From Rhodospirillum sp047263945 (GTDB lineage Bacteria > Pseudomonadota > Alphaproteobacteria > Rhodospirillales > Rhodospirillaceae), in contig NZ_JBLAVB010000006.1 in NCBI RefSeq assembly GCF_047263945.1, positions 248,001-312,000 of the forward strand: a stretch of DNA of 64,000 nucleotides, in the 5' to 3' direction. Below the pieces are notes generated by a model. The model was not told the DNA's origin. It did not search any database and was given only the letters and a program-made list of their open reading frames with translations. This document shows positions 8,590 through 17,204 of the stretch, piece by piece. Each line of letters opens with the position of its first letter. Positions within the stretch are counted from its first letter, which is position 1. Both the position numbers and the translations under genes were made by a program.

Positions 8590-9984
8590 CTATCCCATGG
8601 CCTGGACGATTTCCTCGGTCATCTTCTTGGCGTCGCCGAACAGCATCATGGTGTTGTCGCGGAAGAACAGTTCGTTTTGCACACCGGCATAACCGGACGC
8701 CATCGATCGCTTGACGAACAGAACCGTTCCAGCCTTTTCCACATCCAGGATCGGCATCCCAAAAATGGGGCTGGCCGGGTCGGTCTTGGCCGCTGGGTTG
8801 GTCACGTCGTTGGCGCCGATCACATAGACGACATCCGCTGTGGCGAACTCGTTGTTGATCTCTTCCAACTCGAAGACCTCATCGTAGGGCACATTGGCCT
8901 CGGCGAGCAGCACGTTCATGTGACCGGGCATCCGGCCGGCCACCGGGTGAATGGCGTAGGACACGTCCACTCCCTCGCCCTTCAGGGTGTCGGCCAATTC
9001 CCGCAGGGCATGCTGGGCCTGAGCCACGGCCATGCCGTATCCGGGAACGATGATCACCTTGGACGCGTTCTTCATGATGAAAGCCGCATCGTCGGCACTG
9101 CCCGGCTTAACCGACCGTTCACTATCGTCGCCCCCCGGACCGGCTGCGGCGGAATCGCCGCCAAAACCGCCCAGGATCACGTTGAAGATCGACCGGTTCA
9201 TGCCCTTACACATGATGTAGCTGAGGATCGCGCCAGAGGAGCCCACCAGGGCCCCGGCGATGATCAGCAACGGGTTGCCCAAGGTAAATCCAATACCCGC
9301 CGCCGCCCAGCCCGAGTAGCTGTTCAGCATGGAGATCACCACCGGCATATCGGCGCCACCGATGGGGACGATCAGAAGGAAGCCCAACGCGAAGGCCAGG
9401 GCCATCAGCAGGAAATAAGCCAGATGGCTTTCCGTGGCGGCGAACCAGATGATCAGCACCACCAGCAGAATGCCCAGAGCGGCGTTCAGCGGGTGCTGCA
9501 TGGGGAAGGTCACCGGCTTGCCGGAGATCAGACCCTGCAGCTTGCCAAAGGCGATGACCGAACCGGAGAAGGTGATCGCACCGACCGCCAGTCCCAAAGA
9601 CATCTCGACCAGGGATCCTGCATGGATGGCCCCGGGCGAGCCGATGCCATAGGCCTCCGGGTTGAGCATGGCACCCGTGGCCACGAAGACCGCCGCCATA
9701 CCGACCAGGGAGTGGAAAGCCGCCACCAGCTGCGGCAGGGCAGTCATCACCACTTTGCGGGCAATCACCGTCCCCGCTGCGCCACCGATGACGATGGCAA
9801 TCACAATCCAGGCATAGGCCTGGACAGCCGGAGAGATCAAGGTGGTGAGGATGGCGATCCCCATGCCCACCATGCCCATCAGGTTGCCCTTACGGGCCGT
9901 TTCCGGATTGGACAGGCCGCGCAGGGCCATGATGAAGAGGATTCCGGCGACGATATAGGCCGCCATTGTCAGTCCGTGTGTCAT
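8590..9984 (-). CDS. pntB: NAD(P) transhydrogenase subunit beta
   Basis: 464-residue membrane subunit of the proton-translocating transhydrogenase, which drives NADPH formation from NADH with the proton gradient. The N-terminal two thirds hold about nine membrane helices (from MAAYIVAGILFIMALRGL), and the C-terminal cytoplasmic NADP(H)-binding domain III contains IVPGYGMAVAQAQH, GRMPGHMNVLLAEA and GANDVTNPAA. It is the last gene of pntAA-pntAB-pntB, 13 bp after pntAB. Its TAG stop lies inside a TAGAG palindrome. Confidence 0.98.
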   Translation of the reverse strand: MTHGLTMAAYIVAGILFIMALRGLSNPETARKGNLMGMVGMGIAILTTLISPAVQAYAWIVIAIVIGGAAGTVIARKVVMTALPQLVAAFHSLVGMAAVFVATGAMLNPEAYGIGSPGAIHAGSLVEMSLGLAVGAITFSGSVIAFGKLQGLISGKPVTFPMQHPLNAALGILLVVLIIWFAATESHLAYFLLMALAFALGFLLIVPIGGADMPVVISMLNSYSGWAAAGIGFTLGNPLLIIAGALVGSSGAILSYIMCKGMNRSIFNVILGGFGGDSAAAGPGGDDSERSVKPGSADDAAFIMKNASKVIIVPGYGMAVAQAQHALRELADTLKGEGVDVSYAIHPVAGRMPGHMNVLLAEANVPYDEVFELEEINNEFATADVVYVIGANDVTNPAAKTDPASPIFGMPILDVEKAGTVLFVKRSMASGYAGVQNELFFRDNTMMLFGDAKKMTEEIVQAMG

Positions 9985-9997
9985 TGTCGCTCGCCCC

Positions 9998-10417
9998 TCA
10001 CTTCTGCTTCTTTTTGAACATCGCGAGCATGCGTTGGGTCACAATAAACCCACCGAATATGTTCACGCTCGCCAGAAGGATGGCGAAGAAGCCCAGCACC
10101 TTGGATCCGCTGAAGTCAGCGGGACCCGCAGCGATAAGCGCGCCAACGATGATCACCGAGGAGATGGCGTTGGTGACGCCCATCAGGGGGCTGTGCAGGG
10201 CCGGGGTCACCGACCAGACCACATAAAAGCCCACAAAGCAGGCCAGGACGAAAATGGTCATCAACCACCAGAACTCGCCCGGCCCCTCGTGGGCGGCCGG
10301 CGCGATGCCCATCATGCCGGCCGCCTGATGGGCCATGATCTGGGCATTCTGAGACAGCTCATTGGCCTGTTCGGAGAGCAGTTTAAAGCCCTCGACGAGT
10401 ACGTTCTTGTCTTCCAT
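9998..10417 (-). CDS. pntAB: NAD(P) transhydrogenase subunit alpha part 2 (membrane segment)
   Basis: 139 residues carrying the few membrane helices that in enterobacteria form the C-terminus of PntA. Helices are visible at FWWLMTIFVLACFVGFYVVW, ISSVIIVGALIAAG and GFFAILLASVNIFGGFIVTQ. The split alpha subunit is the usual form in alphaproteobacteria. It begins 3 bp after the pntAA stop and ends 13 bp before pntB, consistent with one transcript and one complex. Confidence 0.97.
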   Translation of the reverse strand: MEDKNVLVEGFKLLSEQANELSQNAQIMAHQAAGMMGIAPAAHEGPGEFWWLMTIFVLACFVGFYVVWSVTPALHSPLMGVTNAISSVIIVGALIAAGPADFSGSKVLGFFAILLASVNIFGGFIVTQRMLAMFKKKQK

Positions 10418-10420
10418 GGA

Positions 10421-11575
10421 TCAGGCTCCCTCCCCAAGCAGGCCCGGGTGGACCACCGTTCCGTCCTTGCACACGCAGGTGCCCGACACGGTTTGGTCCT
10501 CGTAGTTCATGGACAGGGCCTTGGTCTCCTTGTCCAGCTGCGGGGTAATGAAATTCAACAGGTTCTTGGCGAACAGCGGGCTGGCGTCCGCAGCCACGCG
10601 CGAGGGCACGTTGGCATGGCCAACAATCTTCACCCCATGCTCGGTTACGATCTTGCCCAGCTTGGCCAGCGGGCAATTGCCCCCGGCTTCGACCGCCAAA
10701 TCAACGATGATACTGCCGGGTTTCATCTGCTTGACCATGTCCTCGTCAATCAGGACCGGCGCGGGTTTGCCCGGAATCAAGGCGGTGGTGATGGCGATGT
10801 CCGTGCGCACCAGCTCCTTCAGCACGGCCTCGGCCTGCTTCTTACGGAACTCCTCGCCCATCTCCTTGGCGTAGCCGCCGGAAGTCTCGGCGTTTTTCAT
10901 GGCCTCGTCGTCGACGGAGATAAACTTGCCGCCCAGACTCTCCACCTGTTCCTTGGTGGCCGGACGCACATCGGTGGCCATGACCACCGCGCCCATGCGC
11001 TTGGCCGTCGCGATGGCCTGCAGACCCGCGACACCGGCGCCGAATACCAGGACACGCGCCGGGGGAACGGTGCCCGCAGCCGTCATCATCATGGGGAAGG
11101 CCCGACCAAATTCATAGGCCCCGTCGATGACAGCCCGGTATCCCGCCAGGTTGGACTGGCTGGACAGGATATCCATGGACTGGGCCCGGCTGATGCGCGG
11201 CATCAGTTCCATGGCGAAAGCGGTCACCCCCTGATTGGCCAACGCCTCCACCAACGGCTTGTTCGTCATGGCGGAGAGATGACAGAGCAGCAGGCTACCC
11301 TTAGGCAGCAGGGACACTTCGTCGGTCCCCTCCTCTGCCGTCATGGGCCGCTGGATTTTCCAGATCATGCCCGCCTCGGCATAGGTCTCTTCCGGCGTGG
11401 CGGCGATGGTCGCTCCGGCTGCGGTCAAGGCATCGTCGGTGAGAGCCGCCCCCGCCCCGGCGCCTTTCTCGACGACGACCTGGAAACCCAGGCCGACAAG
11501 CTTCTTAGCCACCTCGGGGGAAATGGCGACGCGGTCCTCGCCGGACCGGCGCTCCTTAGGTATGGCGATTTTCAT
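10421..11575 (-). CDS. pntAA: NAD(P) transhydrogenase subunit alpha part 1 (NAD-binding)
   Basis: 384-residue soluble domain I that binds NAD(H). It starts MKIAIPKERRSGEDRVAISPE, has the RQD-like loop region SQSNLAGYRAVIDGAYEFGR and the Rossmann motif GAGVAGLQAIATAKRMGAVV, and ends with the C-terminal SGTCVCKDGTVVHPGLLG. I chose ATG 11575 because it matches the family start; the frame stays open upstream to 11665 but that extension (RKSNLHACKKRVTL) is not family-like. First gene of the pnt operon. Confidence 0.97.
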   Translation of the reverse strand: MKIAIPKERRSGEDRVAISPEVAKKLVGLGFQVVVEKGAGAGAALTDDALTAAGATIAATPEETYAEAGMIWKIQRPMTAEEGTDEVSLLPKGSLLLCHLSAMTNKPLVEALANQGVTAFAMELMPRISRAQSMDILSSQSNLAGYRAVIDGAYEFGRAFPMMMTAAGTVPPARVLVFGAGVAGLQAIATAKRMGAVVMATDVRPATKEQVESLGGKFISVDDEAMKNAETSGGYAKEMGEEFRKKQAEAVLKELVRTDIAITTALIPGKPAPVLIDEDMVKQMKPGSIIVDLAVEAGGNCPLAKLGKIVTEHGVKIVGHANVPSRVAADASPLFAKNLLNFITPQLDKETKALSMNYEDQTVSGTCVCKDGTVVHPGLLGEGA

Positions 11576-11762
11576 TAAAGTCACCCGTTTCTTACATGCA
11601 TGTAGATTGGATTTTCGTTTTTTATTTTGGGCCCAAGAGGGGAGAGGATGACCCCTCTCGGCCATTGTTACAAGGCCGGTGCCACTGTCACGCCATGATT
11701 TCGCCGAATTGACATCGCTTCCGGAGTCTGGTGGTAATAAACGAACTGTTTAGCGAGGCAGC

Positions 11763-12746
11763 ATGATGCGACTATTTCCGACCAGGACCGGGTCGGCGAG
11801 CATCGCTCCCCCAGGGTCCGTTCGCCAAATTCTCCTTTGGTTTTCCCAGCTCCCGTGGCGGACTTCTGCGCTCGCGGTTTGCCTGGGATTACCCCTTCTG
11901 GCCGACGCGGGCGGACAGACTCCAGCAGGGCCCGGGGATCGGATCGAGGTCAGGCCAGCAACCGAACCGGAGACCATACCCCACCGGGACCATTTCCATG
12001 ACCTGTTCACCGCCCACCTTGGCGGGCTCCACATGGCTGATTTCTCTGTCAACTTCACCGATCGGGGGAGCAGCTTCGACGCCAAGCTTGTCTTGGAGAG
12101 CAGGGGATTGCTGGAAACCTTCCGGGAATTGCGCGCCATGGCCCAGGGATCTGGCCGATTTACCGATGCCCTCTCACCCATGAAATCCATCCACCCCGAA
12201 GGCTACCTGCGAGTCTATCGGGAGACGGGAAAGGCTGGGATCAAGGAGGTCCGCTACTCCCTGGGACATCCCCCAGAAGGCTACAACAATGGAAAGGAAG
12301 ACCCTCGGGTGCCTCCGGAGTTGCGCTGGGGCGCCCTTGATCCCTTTGCCACCTTTGCCCTGGCCCGGCGAATCCTCAGGACTGCGAAAAGTGGAGAGCG
12401 GGTTATCCTGCCCGTATTCGATGGGAAGTTGCGCTACGACTTCCAGGCCGACGTTGGCGACTCCACGACCATCCAAGTTAATGACGCTCCGATAAAGACC
12501 ATTCCGGTCACCTTGGAACCCCTTCCCATCTCTGGTTTTTCGAAAAGACACGCCCGGTCCTGGGAAGGCAAAACCATAACCCTCCACTTTTCTGCAGATG
12601 GCATGTTAACTCCCATAAAATTAATTCTAAACAGTGCCTTAGGAGGTTTCATCATTACCCGCGTCGGCCCCTGCGACTCCCCCCAAATCACCTGCCCCAT
12701 TCCCTTGTCCAAATACCTGTCAGCAAATAACCATCTAGACAATTAA
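11763..12746 (+). CDS. DUF3108-type exported protein
   Basis: 327 residues with an N-terminal hydrophobic segment (about 30-50, ALAVCLGLPLLADAGG) that fits a signal peptide with a long n-region. The mature part shows the DUF3108 layout: HLGGLHMADFSVNF, a YRETGKAG..RYSLG segment, DPFATFALARRI, FDGKLRYDF and a C-terminal strand HFSADGMLTPIKLILNSALGG. Family members are periplasmic or outer-membrane-facing beta-rich proteins of unknown role. The gene stands alone between pntAA (divergent) and the hemerythrin gene. Confidence 0.82.
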   Translation: MMRLFPTRTGSASIAPPGSVRQILLWFSQLPWRTSALAVCLGLPLLADAGGQTPAGPGDRIEVRPATEPETIPHRDHFHDLFTAHLGGLHMADFSVNFTDRGSSFDAKLVLESRGLLETFRELRAMAQGSGRFTDALSPMKSIHPEGYLRVYRETGKAGIKEVRYSLGHPPEGYNNGKEDPRVPPELRWGALDPFATFALARRILRTAKSGERVILPVFDGKLRYDFQADVGDSTTIQVNDAPIKTIPVTLEPLPISGFSKRHARSWEGKTITLHFSADGMLTPIKLILNSALGGFIITRVGPCDSPQITCPIPLSKYLSANNHLDN

Positions 12747-12936
12747 CACACAATTATATCCATATACGTCCAATGGTTGGGGAGCACTCGATCCCCCCGA
12801 CGCTACAGGTGCAACGCTGGATAGGAGAGGCTTTCCCCTGGTATTTTGCTCCAAAGCCAAGGCGCAGTCGGACGGATAGCGAGACGAAAAGGCTCAAGAA
12901 ACCTTGTCGCCCCCTCTTTATAAGGCAGGCGGTCCC

Positions 12937-13371
12937 ATGATAAATATTGACTGGTCCCCGGCGTTCCAGATGGGCGTGGGGAAAATTGATGAGGCCCACG
13001 CAGGCCACCTCGAATTGCTGAAGGGAATGACCAAGCTCATTCACTGGGGCGAGTCCCCATCTGAAATCAGGACCTGGGCCGAACAGCTACACCATGACTT
13101 TCTCTCCCATAACCAGGAAGAGGAAATTCTGATGGCCAACCTGGGGTATCCCGAGTTGACGGAGCACCAAGCGGTTCACACCTTCCTGTCAAGCGAGATA
13201 GGAGACCAGGTCGGCCACTTCACCGAGAATGCCGATCAAACAACCATGATGCGCGCTGTCTCGCGCATCGGGCATATGCTGCTCGATCACATGATCCGCC
13301 ATGACCTGACGATCTTGACTTTTATGCAAGGCCGCGGATTGACCGAAGCCCGACTAGGGCTAAACGGCTAG
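12937..13371 (+). CDS. Bacteriohemerythrin (single-domain, di-iron)
   Basis: 144-residue oxygen-binding hemerythrin. All seven expected di-iron ligands can be placed: His21 (DEAH), His58 and Glu62 (HNQEE), His77 and His81 (HQAVH), His118 and Asp123 (HMIRHD). I chose the ATG at 12937, preceded by AAGGCAGG, over an in-frame TTG at 12904. Such proteins bind O2 reversibly and are thought to deliver or sense oxygen in microaerophilic bacteria. The TAG stop at 13369-13371 is the first triplet of a TAGAGCA repeat edge. The spacer before it (12747-12936) has no gene; it has self-complementary stretches but I recognise no riboswitch. Confidence 0.93.
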   Translation: MINIDWSPAFQMGVGKIDEAHAGHLELLKGMTKLIHWGESPSEIRTWAEQLHHDFLSHNQEEEILMANLGYPELTEHQAVHTFLSSEIGDQVGHFTENADQTTMMRAVSRIGHMLLDHMIRHDLTILTFMQGRGLTEARLGLNG

Positions 13372-13804
13372 AGCAACTCGCCTGCTTCAGGACTCCACAA
13401 TACAGGACAGTGTTTTATATTGTTTCGGCGAGTGCCCAAGCCCATTTGAGGGCCAATGCCCCCTTTTTCTTTTACAAATAGGAGCGCGGGGTCTGGGGCC
13501 TTTCGGCCAATAAATACCCGGGGTCTGGGGCCTTTCGGCCAATAAACACCCGGGGTCTGGGGCCTTTCGGCCAATAAACACCCGGGGTCTGGGGCCTTTC
13601 GGCCCCAGCGGGGGGGGGGGGGACGGGGCAAAGCCCCGTGGCGGGAAAACACCCCCTGTCGTGGACCGTATCGGGGGCCACTTTTGCGCAAAATGCTCTA
13701 GAAAAGCCACAAGTGGGCGCTTCCGAGAGCGATTGAACTTGGTAACCGGCATGCCTATCTTCCGGCATCCGTCTCTCAATCGTGATCGACAGGACCTCGT
13801 CCAA
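13372..13804. repeat. Type-1 repeat element copy C with four 32-bp tandem units
   Basis: The spacer holds a large type-1 element (about 13397-13671). Its inner unit, CGGGGTCTGGGG then CCTTTCGGCCAATAAAYACC, is repeated with a strict 32-bp period starting at 13487, 13519, 13551 and 13583. The fourth unit ends in GGCCCCAGC and runs into a 14-G tract, GGGGC..GCCCC and CCTGTCGTGG. AGAGCA-type half-palindromes flank it (TAGAGCA at 13369 and TGCTCTAG at 13694-13701), as though it had inserted into or beside another repeat. Confidence 0.8.
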
Positions 13805-14671
13805 ATGCCCCAAGACCAACCGTCCTCGCCTACCATGTCTCCACAGAATACTCCCTTCGACGCCCTGGGCCGGTGGGTTGAGGGCATCGGGTTTCAGCGG
13901 TTCATCACCGCCTTGATTGTCTTGAACGGCATTACCCTGGGCATGGAGACATCGGATGCCGTCATGGGGCAGATTGGACCAATCCTGGTGTGGTTTGACC
14001 ATGCGGTCCTGGCGGTCTTCGCGTTCGAGATTTTGGGCAAGCTGGCTTACCGCCGCCTCCGGTTTTTCCGGGATGGCTGGAATATCTTTGACATAACCAT
14101 TGTTGCCTTCGCCCTGATCCCCGCCTCTGGACCGCTTGCGGTCTTGCGGGCGTTGCGGATCCTGAGAATCCTGCGGCTGGTGTCCGTCGTGCCCCAGCTC
14201 CGCCGGGTGATCCAGGCCTTGCTGACCGCCATTCCCGGCATGGCCAGCGTGGTCATGATCATCTGCATGATATTCTACGTGGGCGCCGTCCTGAGCACCA
14301 AACTGTACGGAGACAGCTTCCCCCAGTGGTTTGGCACCATCGGGGAATCCATGTACACCCTGTTTCAGTTGATGACGCTGGAAAGCTGGTCCATGGGCAT
14401 CGTCCGACCGGTGATGGAGGTCCACCCCACATCCTGGATTTTCTTCGTCCCCTTCATCATCGTCACCAGCTTCGCCATTCTGAACATGTTCATCGGTATT
14501 ATCGTGGATTCCATGCAAACAGTTCATGACGCGGACAACCAAGCCGAGCATGTCCACGAAGCTGCCGAGACCCATGCGACTATGACTGACATGGCCAACG
14601 ACCTCCGCGCCCTGCGCCGTGAAATTCGGGACATGCGGTCTTTGCTGGACAAGGACAAAAATGGGGCCTGA
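13805..14671 (+). CDS. NaChBac-type voltage-gated sodium channel
   Basis: 288-residue single-domain six-helix channel. S1-S3 occupy about 30-105. S4 is LRALRILRILRLVSVVPQLR (114-133), with arginines every third position. S5 is about 143-165. The selectivity filter is TLESWSM (191-197), the same TLESWS seen in characterised bacterial sodium channels, with the Glu ring at residue 193. S6 (WIFFVPFIIVTSFAILNMFI, 211-230) leads into a cytoplasmic coiled coil (about 245-285) that would form the tetramer bundle. The start is uncertain: ATG 13805 has AGGA 10 bp upstream; in-frame ATGs also occur at 13751 and 13835. The next gene overlaps its last 11 bases. Confidence 0.93.
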   Translation: MPQDQPSSPTMSPQNTPFDALGRWVEGIGFQRFITALIVLNGITLGMETSDAVMGQIGPILVWFDHAVLAVFAFEILGKLAYRRLRFFRDGWNIFDITIVAFALIPASGPLAVLRALRILRILRLVSVVPQLRRVIQALLTAIPGMASVVMIICMIFYVGAVLSTKLYGDSFPQWFGTIGESMYTLFQLMTLESWSMGIVRPVMEVHPTSWIFFVPFIIVTSFAILNMFIGIIVDSMQTVHDADNQAEHVHEAAETHATMTDMANDLRALRREIRDMRSLLDKDKNGA

Positions 14672-15437
14672 CGCCCCTCTTGTGGTGCTGCACCGGGAAT
14701 GGATCATCGCGCCGGGGGACGGATTGGGACAAGCAACCGCCTGGGCCTCGGACGGCGGGGGGCAACATCTCATTCCCCCCGACGGATCCATGGATATGAT
14801 CCTGCGCTGGCGCCCCGACGGATCCCTGTTCGATGGCTTCGTCTCTCCACCCAGCCTCGGCGCGTTTTCCGTTATTCTTGATCCCAGAGACCGCTACGCA
14901 GGAGTCCGCCTCCCGCCTCCCCTTGGCTTCACCCTTCTGGGTCCTCCTGCCGATTTTGCCGAGTCCCCGCAGTCCCTTCCGCCCTGGCTTTGGCGTTTGG
15001 GACAAGCCGTACTCGCTGATCCTGACCGCCCTGCAGACCTTGTAGCCCGAGACCTCGCCCGCGCGCTGTTTCTCCGGAGCCCCCCCTTGTCACCTGAAGC
15101 CCTCCGTGTGGACCGGTGTTGGGCCCTCCTCCGCTCGGGTCTTGAGCCGGGTGCCGCCTTGCGGGAGGCTCCCTGGTCGGAGCGTGCGGCGCGACGGTCT
15201 TTTGCTCGAATCGCGGGAGTGTCACCCCGGTTTCTCTCCACCGTAGCCCGCATGGAACGGGCCGGATGGCTCTTGGCCCGTGGCAGAGGTTCCCTCGCCC
15301 AGATCGCACAAGAGGCCGGGTTTACGGATCAAGCCCATATGGGGCGGTCCCTGCGGGTCCTGACCGGCCTGCCTGCGGGTGCGGCGCTGGCTCTTCTGGC
15401 CGAAAGGTACAAGACGACGGGGTGGCTCTCCCCCTAA
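14661..15437 (+). CDS. AraC-type transcriptional regulator overlapping the channel gene
   Basis: 258 residues. The C-terminal third (about 165-245) has the two-helix-turn-helix layout of AraC proteins: WSERAARRSFARIAGVSPRF, then ARGRGSLAQIAQEAGFTDQA, HMGRSLRVLTGLPAG. The N-terminal part resembles DUF6597-type AraC sensors (GGGQHLIPPDGSMDMILRW). The ATG at 14661 overlaps the channel stop (14669-14671) and has AAGGAC 4-9 bp upstream, so translation is likely coupled to the channel gene. It is followed 35 bp later by a VOC protein, its more likely regulatory partner. A regulator overlapping a sodium channel gene is unusual. Confidence 0.85.
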   Translation: MGPDAPLVVLHREWIIAPGDGLGQATAWASDGGGQHLIPPDGSMDMILRWRPDGSLFDGFVSPPSLGAFSVILDPRDRYAGVRLPPPLGFTLLGPPADFAESPQSLPPWLWRLGQAVLADPDRPADLVARDLARALFLRSPPLSPEALRVDRCWALLRSGLEPGAALREAPWSERAARRSFARIAGVSPRFLSTVARMERAGWLLARGRGSLAQIAQEAGFTDQAHMGRSLRVLTGLPAGAALALLAERYKTTGWLSP

Positions 15438-15472
15438 CCTGACCGCATCCCCTCATCAAAGGAGCGTCTCGC

Positions 15473-15904
15473 ATGACCACACCCGTTCCCCAAAGCCTGC
15501 ACCTAGTGACCCTCGCCGTGGCAGATATCGCCCGAGCGCGGGCCTTCTACGATGCCCTGGGCTGGACGGCCCATGGGGACAGCAATCCCCATGTTGTGTT
15601 CTACCAGACCGGCGGCATGGTCCTAGGCCTCTACGGCCGCGATGCCCTGGCCGCCGACCTGGAGAGGCCAAACCTCGGTGAACCGGGCGCGATCACCCTG
15701 GCACTCAATCTGCGAACGAAAGAGGAGGTCGCCCCCATGGTCGAGCGATGGCTGGCCGCCGGAGCAACCCGCCTGACCCCCATCAAGGAGACCCCCTGGG
15801 GCGCGGTCATGGCCTACGTCGCCGACCCTGACGGCCACCCCTGGGAAATCGGCTACGTGCCCCAGTTCCTACCCGATGACGCTGGAAACCTGATCCTGCC
15901 GTGA
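15473..15904 (+). CDS. VOC family protein (glyoxalase/dioxygenase fold)
   Basis: 143 residues with the paired beta-alpha-beta-beta-beta modules of the vicinal oxygen chelate fold: HLVTLAVADIARARAFYDAL at the N-terminus and AYVADPDGHPWEIGYVPQF near the C-terminus, the Glu of WEIGY being the usual metal ligand. An RBS (AAAGGAG) precedes the ATG. It follows the AraC-type gene and may be its target. It is not a methylmalonyl-CoA epimerase despite lying next to the mutase cluster: the epimerase motifs are missing. The substrate is unknown. Confidence 0.88.
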   Translation: MTTPVPQSLHLVTLAVADIARARAFYDALGWTAHGDSNPHVVFYQTGGMVLGLYGRDALAADLERPNLGEPGAITLALNLRTKEEVAPMVERWLAAGATRLTPIKETPWGAVMAYVADPDGHPWEIGYVPQFLPDDAGNLILP

Positions 15905-16114
15905 ACAGAAGGCCCCAAACCCCAGGCTATAAAAAAATGGGGGTTTGGGGGCATGTGCCCCCAAATGGGCTTGGGCAATCGCCCAAACTGGGCCAGCTTG
16001 ACTCAAGCTGATCCGGTTTTAGTCTAGGACGGTTTCACTCTCATTCTATAAGTTTTAGAGTATCTTCGAGGTCGAGTTCAGCCGCCAAGCGACCCAGCGT
16101 GATCTCGAAGTACT
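15905..16114. repeat. Type-1 fragment and TAGAG palindromes between VOC and meaB
   Basis: 15910-15990 is a type-1 element fragment in minus orientation (AACCCCAG..GGGGGCATGTGCCCCC..GGGCAATCGCCC). It runs into a GGGCCAGCTTGA/TCAAGCTGATCC palindrome ending at a TTTCACTCT edge near 16040. A second palindrome spans 16056-16117 (TAGAGTATCTTCGAG..CTCGAAGTACTCTA); its terminal triplet is the meaB stop. Confidence 0.65.
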
Positions 16115-17116
16115 CTAGCGTCCCTCGGCATCCACCCCAAAGGCTTCCAGGATGCGATAGGCCGCCAGGGTAGCCGTGATCCCACCTGTGGCCACTTGGC
16201 TCTTCAGGTCAGGAAGAGCGTCCTTGACTGCGGGATGACCGCGCACAGCATCCATCAGGCGGTCCTCGACCATGGACCACATCCATTGCACTTGCTGGGC
16301 TTGGCGGCGCTGCTGGAGGTGTCCGTTGGCACCCATGATCGCCCGATACTCTTCCACTTTGGCCCAAAGTTCGTCCAGGCCCTCACCACGCAGACCGGAG
16401 CAAAGGACGACCGGAGCAGTCCAATCGGGGTGGGCGGGCTTCATGATATGCAGGGCGACCTTGTACTCGCGCATGGCGGCGGTCGCCTTGTCCCGGTTCG
16501 GTCCGTCGCTTTTGTTCACGGCGATCATGTCGGCCAGCTCGAGAATACCCTTTTTAATGCCCTGAAGCTCATCACCAGCCCCGGGCAACATGAGCACCAG
16601 GAAGAAATCCACCATGTCGGCAACCAGGGTTTCCGATTGGCCGGTGCCAACGGTTTCCACCAGGACCACGTCAAAACCTGCTGCTTCGCAGACCAGCATG
16701 GTTTCCCGGGTGGCGCGGGTTACGCCGCCCAGGCGCCCGGCAGAAGGCGAGGGGCGGATGAAGGCGTTGTCCCTTTGGCAAAGCTCCTCCATCCGGGTCT
16801 TGTCCCCCAAGATGGACCCGCCGGTGCGCGAGGAAGATGGATCCACGGCGAGCACGGCGACGCGATGCCCCTGGTCACAGAGTTGGCAGCCCAAGGCTTC
16901 GATAAAGGTGGACTTACCGACACCGGGAACGCCGGAAATGCCGACCCGATGGGCCTGGCCCGCATGGGGCAGCAACTGGATCAACACCTCTTGCGCGGTG
17001 CGCTGGTGAACCGGGTTCCGGCTTTCCACCAGGGTGATCGCCTGGCCGAGCCGGGCCCGGTCGCCGGAAAGAACACCGGAGACATAGTCGTCAACGGTCA
17101 GGGGGGAACGCGCCAT
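16115..17116 (-). CDS. meaB: Methylmalonyl-CoA mutase-associated GTPase MeaB
   Basis: 333-residue G3E-family P-loop GTPase that loads and protects the B12 cofactor of methylmalonyl-CoA mutase. Motifs: Walker A GVPGVGKST (62-70), DPSSSRTGGSILGDKTRM, ETVGTGQSE (switch), the guanine-specificity NKSD, and a C-terminal dimerisation helix region. ATG 17116 is the family start (MARSPLTVDDYVSGVLSGDR); the open frame extends upstream through GC-rich hairpin sequence and mutB. It is third in mutA-mutB-meaB, 88 bp after mutB. Its TAG stop is inside a TAGAG palindrome. Confidence 0.97.
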   Translation of the reverse strand: MARSPLTVDDYVSGVLSGDRARLGQAITLVESRNPVHQRTAQEVLIQLLPHAGQAHRVGISGVPGVGKSTFIEALGCQLCDQGHRVAVLAVDPSSSRTGGSILGDKTRMEELCQRDNAFIRPSPSAGRLGGVTRATRETMLVCEAAGFDVVLVETVGTGQSETLVADMVDFFLVLMLPGAGDELQGIKKGILELADMIAVNKSDGPNRDKATAAMREYKVALHIMKPAHPDWTAPVVLCSGLRGEGLDELWAKVEEYRAIMGANGHLQQRRQAQQVQWMWSMVEDRLMDAVRGHPAVKDALPDLKSQVATGGITATLAAYRILEAFGVDAEGR

Positions 17117-17148
17117 GGGAGTCTTTCGAAACAAAACAAAGGAGAGGT

Positions 17149-17197
17149 CCGGGGGGATAAATCCCCCCGGCCGGGCGCGGGCGGGAGCCCGCCCGCG
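17149..17197 (-). promoter_or_regulatory. Two tandem perfect hairpins between mutB and meaB
   Basis: In the 88-bp gap a 10-bp perfect stem CCGGGGGGAT/ATCCCCCCGG (17149-17170, AA loop) is followed directly by another, CGCGGGCGGG/CCCGCCCGCG (17176-17197, AG loop). No T-run follows on either strand. They may stabilise the upstream mutB message or lower meaB expression relative to mutB. Confidence 0.5.
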
Positions 17198-17204
17198 AAG
17201 CGGA

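Noticed and set aside
12747..12936. Possible riboswitch upstream of the hemerythrin gene
   Set aside because: There are GC-rich self-complementary stretches and a GGCTCAAGAAACC segment, but no known aptamer consensus could be fitted.
13487..13610. Regular 32-bp repeats resembling a CRISPR array
   Set aside because: Units are directly contiguous with no variable spacers, no cas genes are nearby, and the unit is part of a larger dispersed element.
15473..15904. VOC protein as methylmalonyl-CoA epimerase because it lies beside the mutase operon
   Set aside because: The sequence has general glyoxalase-fold features (DPDGHPWEIGY) but not the epimerase signature, and it is convergent with, not part of, the mut operon.
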